From assembly GCA_007126855.1 (NCBI GenBank), contig SLAK01000381.1, forward strand, positions 1 through 11,273: a stretch of DNA of 11,273 nt, in the 5' to 3' direction. The position numbers were made by a program, and so were the translations under genes. Position 1 is the first letter of the stretch. Each line of letters begins with the position of its first letter. Under the pieces are notes generated by a model, which searched no databases, was not told the DNA's origin, and saw only the letters and a list, made by a program, of their open reading frames with translations. Below, one piece after another: positions 7,575 to 11,273 of the stretch. This stretch comes from Dehalococcoidia bacterium. GTDB taxonomy: Bacteria; Chloroflexota; Dehalococcoidia; Tepidiformales; Tepidiformaceae.

Positions 7575-8605
7575 CAGTCTCGCCGCACAAGAAGGAGTTC
7601 TATCGACACGCCGGGGCCGAACGCAGCGACGATGCCATAGCCGCCGGGCGCGGCGTCGTCGTCCAGGTAGCGCCTGATGACATCGATGACAGCAACGGAC
7701 GACATGTTGCCGCAGTGCTCCAGCGAGTCCCAGGACCAGCGGGTCTGCGAGCGGACCAAGCCGGCCCTCCGCTCGATCCCGGCAAGGATGCGGGCGCCAC
7801 CGGGATGGAGCAGCCAGGCTGCCACGTCTTCGGGACGCAGCCCGTGGCGTTGCAGGAGCGCTTCGGCAGCCGTTACGGCCGCGGGGACGAGCTGCTCGAC
7901 GAGTTCGCGGCGCAGCACGGGGAAGAAGCCATGGTCGGTAAGGTCGAAACCGAGCAGGTGGCGTGTGCCCGGCAACAGGGCGCTGGCGGCATCGATAATT
8001 GTGAGTCCCGGTCCGGCGCCGCTCGCGAGGAGGCAGGCGCCAGATCCATCACCGAAGAGCAGGCTGGCGGCAAGGTTGCCTTCGTCGTGGCTGCGCTGGA
8101 AGGCCAGCGAGCAGAGTTCCGTCGCGACTACCAGCGCGGCGGCACCTTGCCGGAAGCGCAGATGGTCAACCGCGCGAGACAGCGCGACGACACCGCCAGC
8201 GCAGCCAGCTTCGGTGACCGGCGTGCGCGCAGTGCCAGGCTGAAGGCCGAGGCCATCGACAATATCGACGGACCAACCGGGGAGCATGTAGCCAGTGCAC
8301 GACGAGGTGGCGACACAGCCGATGTCCGCGGGATCACATTCCCCCATGGCCATAGCGGCGGACCGGACAGAAAGGGACGGGGCGATCTCCCTGTACCGCG
8401 CATTCCTGGCCTCTATCCGATCCAGGGTCGCCAGGGCTTCGGGCGGCAACGAGACGTAGCGGGACGCGATGCCGGCGCCGCGGGCAAGGGCGCCGAGACG
8501 GCGGCGATCACCTCCGAGCCGGGCGATGTATTCGACGGCATCATCCTGGGCAACCTGGTGCTGGGGATGCACCACCGCGGCGTTGACGATGCGTACCGGC
8601 TCCAT
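7574..8605 (-). CDS. type III polyketide synthase (alkylpyrone/alkylresorcinol synthase-like)
   Basis: Chalcone/stilbene-synthase superfamily enzyme, 343 residues, that would extend an acyl-CoA (probably a fatty acyl starter) with malonyl-CoA and cyclise the chain. The full catalytic triad is visible: Cys135 in TEAGCAGGV, His267 in WLLHPGG, and Asn300 in HCGNMSSV. AFGPG (328-332) corresponds to the GFGPG loop of chalcone synthases, and LLFGDGSGA is also typical. HPGG around the His and the AFGPG loop argue against the KAS III (FabH) alternative. Product type (pyrone or resorcinol) cannot be decided from sequence. It is the first gene of a two-gene operon with the methyltransferase and opposes the FAD oxidoreductase. 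The promoter lies directly upstream and the mRNA is probably leaderless. Confidence 0.93.
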   Translation of the reverse strand: MEPVRIVNAAVVHPQHQVAQDDAVEYIARLGGDRRRLGALARGAGIASRYVSLPPEALATLDRIEARNARYREIAPSLSVRSAAMAMGECDPADIGCVATSSCTGYMLPGWSVDIVDGLGLQPGTARTPVTEAGCAGGVVALSRAVDHLRFRQGAAALVVATELCSLAFQRSHDEGNLAASLLFGDGSGACLLASGAGPGLTIIDAASALLPGTRHLLGFDLTDHGFFPVLRRELVEQLVPAAVTAAEALLQRHGLRPEDVAAWLLHPGGARILAGIERRAGLVRSQTRWSWDSLEHCGNMSSVAVIDVIRRYLDDDAAPGGYGIVAAFGPGVSIELLLVRRD

Positions 8606-8611
8606 CGGGCT

Positions 8612-8640
8612 AGCCTAGATGACCGGCGGTGGGCTGTCAG
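8612..8640 (-). promoter_or_regulatory. sigma-70-type promoter of the polyketide synthase operon, leaderless start
   Basis: On the - strand CTGACA (8640-8635) and TAGGCT (8617-8612) are separated by exactly 17 bases. The -10 hexamer ends six bases before the ATG at 8605, so transcription should begin at or beside the A of the start codon. No Shine-Dalgarno is present. The -35 matches five of six consensus positions. Confidence 0.6.
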
Positions 8641-8661
8641 TAACAGGGCGGCAGGAGCAGC

Positions 8662-8692
8662 CTCGCATGTTGGTGTCAGACGAAGCTGCGAG
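8662..8692. repeat. inverted repeat CTCGCA / TGCGAG upstream of the polyketide synthase promoter
   Basis: Six-base arms CTCGCA (8662-8667) and TGCGAG (8687-8692) are 19 bases apart and lie 22 bases upstream of the -35 of the synthase operon. A regulator site is possible; a chance repeat in GC-rich DNA cannot be excluded. Confidence 0.3.
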
Positions 8693-8709
8693 ACAAGAAA
8701 CGGGAAGGG

Positions 8710-9018
8710 GAAGTGAAAGTGCCGTCAACTCGTTTGCACCGTGCGATGCATCTGTAAGCACTTATGTCCGGGGGTTGATGCCGAAACAGATGGGGTTCGC
8801 GGGAAGCTCGGAAGTGGGAGGCAAACCCGCATCTCGCCGGGTCCGTGAAGGGGCGGACCGAGGGACCACCGATGGGAGCGAGTCCGCCAGCAGGGTAGAA
8901 GGGACATGTTCCGGCCGCAGCCCGACAGCCAAGCCCGGAGGCCCCGGAAGATCTTTCGAGCCGCGAGGAACCACCTGTGAGACCGCAACAAGTACCCCGG
9001 CGCCGGGCGGCGCCGGGG
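8710..9018 (+). ncRNA. candidate structured RNA, family unknown
   Basis: The ~470 bases between the polyketide synthase start and the next gene hold no credible protein on either strand but many nested inverted repeats. Examples are AAGTGC/GCACTT (8716-8721 / 8758-8763), AGAT+GCGGG pairing with CCCGCATCT (8788-8803 / 8826-8834) with one internal bulge, GGTCCG/CGGACC (8840-8845 / 8854-8859), GGCGGAC/GTCCGCC (8852-8858 / 8882-8888) and TTCCGG/CCGGAA (8909-8914 / 8944-8949). It ends in a perfect 10-bp hairpin, CCCCGGCGCC with a GGGC loop (8995-9018), that lacks a T-run. Unpaired stretches on the + strand are purine-rich (GAAGGGG, GGAAGTGGGAGGCAAA), as in folded RNAs, which favours + orientation. 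I could not match it to RNase P, tmRNA, SRP RNA, 6S or a known riboswitch. Boundaries are approximate. It could be a long 5' leader of the gene at 9078. Confidence 0.42.
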
Positions 9019-9027
9019 AATGAATTC

Positions 9028-9043
9028 CTGCGTGGAACCGCAG
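9028..9043 (+). other. small hairpin between the candidate RNA and the gene at 9078
   Basis: CTGCG-TGGAAC-CGCAG forms a 5-bp stem with a six-base loop, 35 bases before the start codon at 9078. It could be the last helix of a leader RNA. Confidence 0.3.
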
Positions 9044-9077
9044 ACCCATCACCAAACCATTCAGGAAGGAGCCTTTG

Positions 9078-9329
9078 ATGGTCATCCGCGAAAGCGAAAG
9101 CGAGATTGAGCAGTCATGGGAACCGGCGCACGGTGCCGACGTGTTGACTTTCGACAACAAGCGTCTCGGCACCGTGAAAGCCATCGGGGAAGGCCGGTTC
9201 CAGGTCGGCGGTCGCTGGGGCCGCCGCGGGTTCTGGCTGGACAGCATGCTTATCCGCCGCTGTGAACCTGATCGCGTGACGCTCCACATTTCGTATGGAG
9301 CGGTTGGCCGCTACAAGATCAACGGTTAA
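9078..9329 (+). CDS. small PRC-barrel-like protein (DUF2171-like)
   Basis: An 83-residue cytosolic protein with no signal peptide. The ATG at 9078 is chosen over the adjacent in-frame TTG because AGGAAGGAG (9063-9071) lies six bases upstream. After an acidic start (RESESEIEQSWE), the order GADVLTFDNKRLGTVKAIGEGRFQV, then GFWLDSMLIRRCEPDRVTLHI, matches the strand pattern of small PRC-barrel/DUF2171 proteins, in which a VLTxDNxxxGTV-type hairpin opens the barrel. This is a fold-level impression; no catalytic residues are expected. The function is unknown; relatives are often stress-associated. It follows the structured intergenic RNA and precedes the acidic lipoprotein by 74 bases. Confidence 0.75.
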   Translation: MVIRESESEIEQSWEPAHGADVLTFDNKRLGTVKAIGEGRFQVGGRWGRRGFWLDSMLIRRCEPDRVTLHISYGAVGRYKING

Positions 9330-9363
9330 GCATCACTTCACACTGCACTCTTACCCCGCCGTC

Positions 9364-9384
9364 CAGGTGCCCCCGCACCACCTG
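9364..9384 (+). other. small hairpin before the lipoprotein gene
   Basis: CAGGTG (9364-9369) and CACCTG (9379-9384) are perfect inverted repeats around a nine-base C-rich loop, five bases before the AGAAAGG ribosome site of the lipoprotein. No T-run follows, so it looks more like a leader hairpin than a terminator. Confidence 0.3.
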
Positions 9385-9403
9385 TACTAAGAAAGGCACC
9401 CCA

Positions 9404-9967
9404 ATGAAGCTGAAGTATCCTGCGTTGCTGATCGCCGTCCTGTTCAGCATCGCGCTCTTCGCAGCAGCCTGTAACGACAACGACGACGACGATCTCATCA
9501 ACGACGATCTGTTCAACGACGATGACGACGCCATCGTCGACGACACACCGACTCCTACCACGGACGACGACGACCTGCTTCCTGACGACGACGCTCTGGA
9601 CGATGACATGTTCAATGACGACGACGACGTCATGAACGACGAGGAAGACACAGTCTCGATCAGTGACGGTATGTTCAGCCCCGGGACGCTGACCATCAAT
9701 GCCGGGGACACCGTGACCTTCCGGAACGACGGCGACGAAGACGTTGACCTTGTCATTCACCGCACCATGGCAGGTCTGAACGACGACGACGGCCTCATGG
9801 ACGACGACGACATGAACGGCATGAATAACGAGGAGCATGGCGAGGAAGTTGCTTCAGAGGAACTGGCGGCCGGCGACGAGTGGGAACACACCTTCGACGA
9901 AGCCGGTAGTTACGAGGTCACTTCCGAGACCGAGCCAACGCTCTGGATGACAATCACTGTGAACTAA
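9404..9967 (+). CDS. Asp-rich lipoprotein with cupredoxin-like domain lacking copper ligands
   Basis: Predicted 187-residue secreted lipoprotein. Residues 1-22 form a basic-then-hydrophobic signal peptide ending AAA before Cys23, a usable lipobox; AAGAAAGG upstream (9389-9396) supports the ATG. Residues 24-82 are an acidic low-complexity linker with 29 Asp in 59 residues, in patterns such as INDD, LFNDDDD. From about 83 a cupredoxin-like domain follows: TVSISDGMFSPGTLTINAGDTVTFRND, then a His at 119, an acidic insertion (126-150), and GDEWEHTFDEAGSYEVTSETEPTLWMTITV. In blue copper proteins the last segment carries Cys-x-x-His-x-x-x-x-Met; here the Cys and second His are replaced (VTSETEPTLWM), so a normal type 1 copper site is unlikely. 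Surface location is inferred from the lipobox. It could bind divalent cations through the Asp tract. No enzyme is implied. Confidence 0.85.
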   Translation: MKLKYPALLIAVLFSIALFAAACNDNDDDDLINDDLFNDDDDAIVDDTPTPTTDDDDLLPDDDALDDDMFNDDDDVMNDEEDTVSISDGMFSPGTLTINAGDTVTFRNDGDEDVDLVIHRTMAGLNDDDGLMDDDDMNGMNNEEHGEEVASEELAAGDEWEHTFDEAGSYEVTSETEPTLWMTITVN

Positions 9968-9987
9968 CCTGGTCCACAACCCCTCTG

Positions 9988-10025
9988 CGGCGCCCGCGCC
10001 CTCGTGGCCGGGCGCCGTTGTATGT
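9988..10025 (+). terminator. Rho-independent terminator after the lipoprotein gene
   Basis: CGGCGCCCG (9988-9996) pairs perfectly with CGGGCGCCG (10009-10017), and GCC/GGC inside the loop adds three more pairs past a one-base bulge. TTGTATGT follows as a weak T-tract. It begins 21 bases after the lipoprotein stop. Confidence 0.6.
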
Positions 10026-10026
10026 G

Positions 10027-10035
10027 CGGCGCCCG
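10027..10035 (+). repeat. second copy of the terminator's left arm
   Basis: CGGCGCCCG recurs here exactly as at 9988-9996, so the middle arm (10009-10017) can pair with either copy; the alternative hairpin would have a nine-base loop (10018-10026). It lies 89 bases before the nitrilase start. Confidence 0.45.
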
Positions 10036-10088
10036 GTGGCCGTGGCCGCGGCCAATGCGGAGGACGGCAAGGCCGGGAATTGGTGGAG

Positions 10089-10094
10089 TACACT
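10089..10094 (+). promoter_or_regulatory. possible -10 element (TACACT) before the nitrilase gene
   Basis: TACACT, identical to the hexamer before mtnP, lies 29 bases before the nitrilase ATG. No -35 is recognisable at 16-18 bases upstream. It is downstream of the terminator, so the nitrilase is probably its own transcription unit. Confidence 0.35.
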
Positions 10095-10123
10095 GTCCGC
10101 AACCAGTCATGGAGGGCTGTGCG

Positions 10124-11179
10124 ATGGGCGACGAGTTCCAGGACTTCACGCTAGCAGCGGTGCAGGCGGCCCCTGTCTACATGGACCGGGACGCGTCGAT
10201 CGACAAGGCCTGCGGCCTGATCGATGAGGCCGCGGCGTCCGGAGCGCACCTGGCCGTGTTCGGCGAGACGTGGGTACCGGGCTACGCGTCCTTTGCGCGC
10301 TGGCTCGGCCATCCGAGCGCCTGGAATGCAGTGAAGCGGTTCATCGCGAACGGGGTGGAAATTCCTTCGCCGGCAACCGAGAAGCTCTGCCAGGCAGCGC
10401 GGCGGGCGGGCATTGATGTCGCTATCGGTGTCGCGGAACGGGATAGCACCACGCAGGGATCGATCTACTGCACCCTCCTGTTCATCGGCAGGGATGGGAG
10501 CATCATCGGCAAGCACCGGAAGCTGAAGCCGACTTTCTACGAGCGGGCTGTGTGGGGCGAAGGCGATGGGAGCACCCTGGTGGTCTACGACAGGCCCTAC
10601 GGTAAGCTGGGCGGGCTTAACTGCTGGGAGCACCAAATGGTGTTGCCCGGCTACGCGCTCATCGCCCAGGGGGTACAGGTCCACGCTGCTGTTTGGCCGG
10701 GGGGAACCTTCACGCGGCAGGACGTGCTTTCCCGCGCCTTCGCGATGCAGGCGGGCGCCTATGTCGTGATGACCGGCGGGCTGCTCCGCAAGGAAGACAT
10801 CCCGGACGAGATGGCCGACATTGTGCTGCCCATGAACGGTCACTCGGGCATTATCGGGCCCAACGGCGCCTACCTGGCGGGGCCGCTGGACGAGCAGGAA
10901 GGCATCCTGACGGCGCAGGCGAACCTGGGCGAGGTGATGGCGCAGCGGATGGTATCGGACCATGCCGGCCACTACACGCGCCCGGACGTGTTTGACTTCC
11001 GGGTGAACCGCCGACCGAAGCGAGTAGCAACCTTCGAGGACGAAGCGGCGGCGGTGCAGGACGCACTCGACAGGGTGCGGCAGGGCATCGCGAATGGCGA
11101 CATCTCCGACCAGCGTGAACTCGCTGGTGCACTGGAGGACCTGGGCGTGACGGCGGAGCGCGCGGCCAGGGGCTCCTGA
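10124..11179 (+). CDS. nitrilase-family hydrolase (aliphatic nitrilase-like)
   Basis: Carbon-nitrogen hydrolase of the nitrilase superfamily, 351 residues, converting a nitrile to acid and ammonia (or a related C-N bond). The Glu-Lys-Cys triad is complete: Glu48 in FGETWVPGY, Lys133 in KHRKLKPTFYER, and Cys167 in GLNCWEH. Spacing and the HRKLKPT and GLNCWEHQM forms are those of true nitrilases (branch 1) rather than amidases or carbamoylases. ATG 10124 is preferred over ATG 10109, because GGAGGG (10111-10116) lies seven bases before it. The C-terminal ~50 residues after PDVFDFRVNRRPK are a helical Asp/Ala-rich extension, common in oligomer-forming nitrilases. The substrate cannot be predicted; no nitrile hydratase, oxime or cyanide genes are near. 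Confidence 0.91.
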   Translation: MGDEFQDFTLAAVQAAPVYMDRDASIDKACGLIDEAAASGAHLAVFGETWVPGYASFARWLGHPSAWNAVKRFIANGVEIPSPATEKLCQAARRAGIDVAIGVAERDSTTQGSIYCTLLFIGRDGSIIGKHRKLKPTFYERAVWGEGDGSTLVVYDRPYGKLGGLNCWEHQMVLPGYALIAQGVQVHAAVWPGGTFTRQDVLSRAFAMQAGAYVVMTGGLLRKEDIPDEMADIVLPMNGHSGIIGPNGAYLAGPLDEQEGILTAQANLGEVMAQRMVSDHAGHYTRPDVFDFRVNRRPKRVATFEDEAAAVQDALDRVRQGIANGDISDQRELAGALEDLGVTAERAARGS

Positions 11180-11235
11180 GCCAGGTGCTGTTCTAGCTTT
11201 AATCGTCGCCGGCCACGCTGGCCCTCATCCCCCGA

Positions 11236-11265
11236 CGCCTTCTCCCAACGCGTTGGGAGAAGGCG
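11236..11265. repeat. 30-bp perfect palindrome, dispersed-repeat-like
   Basis: Two 15-base arms meet at AACG|CGTT (left arm begins CGCCTTCTCCCAACG). The whole 30-base block is its own reverse complement. CCCTCATCCCCC precedes it and GAGATCCCG follows to the window edge, a layout seen in REP/MITE-like intergenic repeats of GC-rich bacteria. It may also act as a bidirectional transcription-end hairpin after the nitrilase gene. It is probably cut by the window end. Confidence 0.5.
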
Positions 11266-11273
11266 AGATCCCG

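Noticed and set aside
8739..8990. Group II intron 5' domain (GTGCG start, GGCAAACC-like piece)
   Set aside because: Resemblance is limited to short motifs; no domain V, no maturase and no matching 3' end were seen.
8619..9023. A 134-residue open frame across the intergenic region on +
   Set aside because: No recognisable domain or ribosome site, odd Arg/Gly/Ser composition, and it crosses several perfect inverted repeats better explained as RNA.
9028..9043. T-box-like GTGGAACCGC sequence
   Set aside because: It resembles the T-box antiterminator, but there is no terminator with T-run, no stem I motif, and the downstream gene is not an aminoacyl-tRNA synthetase or amino-acid gene.
8725..9289. 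Open frames on - across the same region
   Set aside because: No domains, no start signals; one of them runs antisense through the real gene at 9078.

Overview
The window is GC-rich bacterial DNA, almost fully coding and short on mobile DNA. It carries a short, thermophile/archaeal-type adenosylhomocysteinase, TANNNT-type -10 elements placed a few bases before start codons, and a short-form type III polyketide synthase cassette. These traits suggest a Chloroflexota-like bacterium (Dehalococcoidia/Tepidiforma-type). That placement is an inference from style and gene content; no rRNA or other marker gene is present.

Region 1 (1-5098, + strand) is a methylthioadenosine/adenosylhomocysteine recycling block: mtnA (5' end outside the window), mtnP, a PfkB-family kinase, a GNAT acetyltransferase and ahcY. 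mtnP/pfkB and pfkB/GNAT overlap at their stop/start codons, so these three are probably translationally coupled. MtnP and MtnA would take MTA to methylthioribulose-1-phosphate, and AhcY would split SAH into homocysteine and adenosine. The PfkB enzyme is a candidate for removing the adenosine.

Region 2 (5099-5819) holds a convergent small GNAT acetyltransferase on the - strand and a 40-residue single-pass membrane peptide preceded by a 14-bp perfect palindrome.

Region 3 (5866-8640) is a three-gene lipid-polyketide cassette: an FAD-dependent oxidoreductase on +, facing an ICMT-type membrane methyltransferase and a type III polyketide synthase on -. The gene kinds match the srsABC alkylresorcinol/alkylquinone pathway of Streptomyces. 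Both transcription units appear to start with leaderless mRNAs.

Region 4 (8606-9077) is about 470 bp with no credible gene. It contains many inverted repeats and purine-rich loops and ends in a perfect 10-bp GC hairpin; it is a candidate structured RNA that I cannot assign to a family. A small PRC-barrel-like protein follows.

Region 5 (9330-11273) contains a very Asp-rich lipoprotein with a cupredoxin-like domain that lacks the usual copper ligands, a strong terminator hairpin that can be refolded with a downstream repeat copy, a nitrilase with its complete Glu-Lys-Cys triad, and a 30-bp perfect palindrome of dispersed-repeat type at the window edge.
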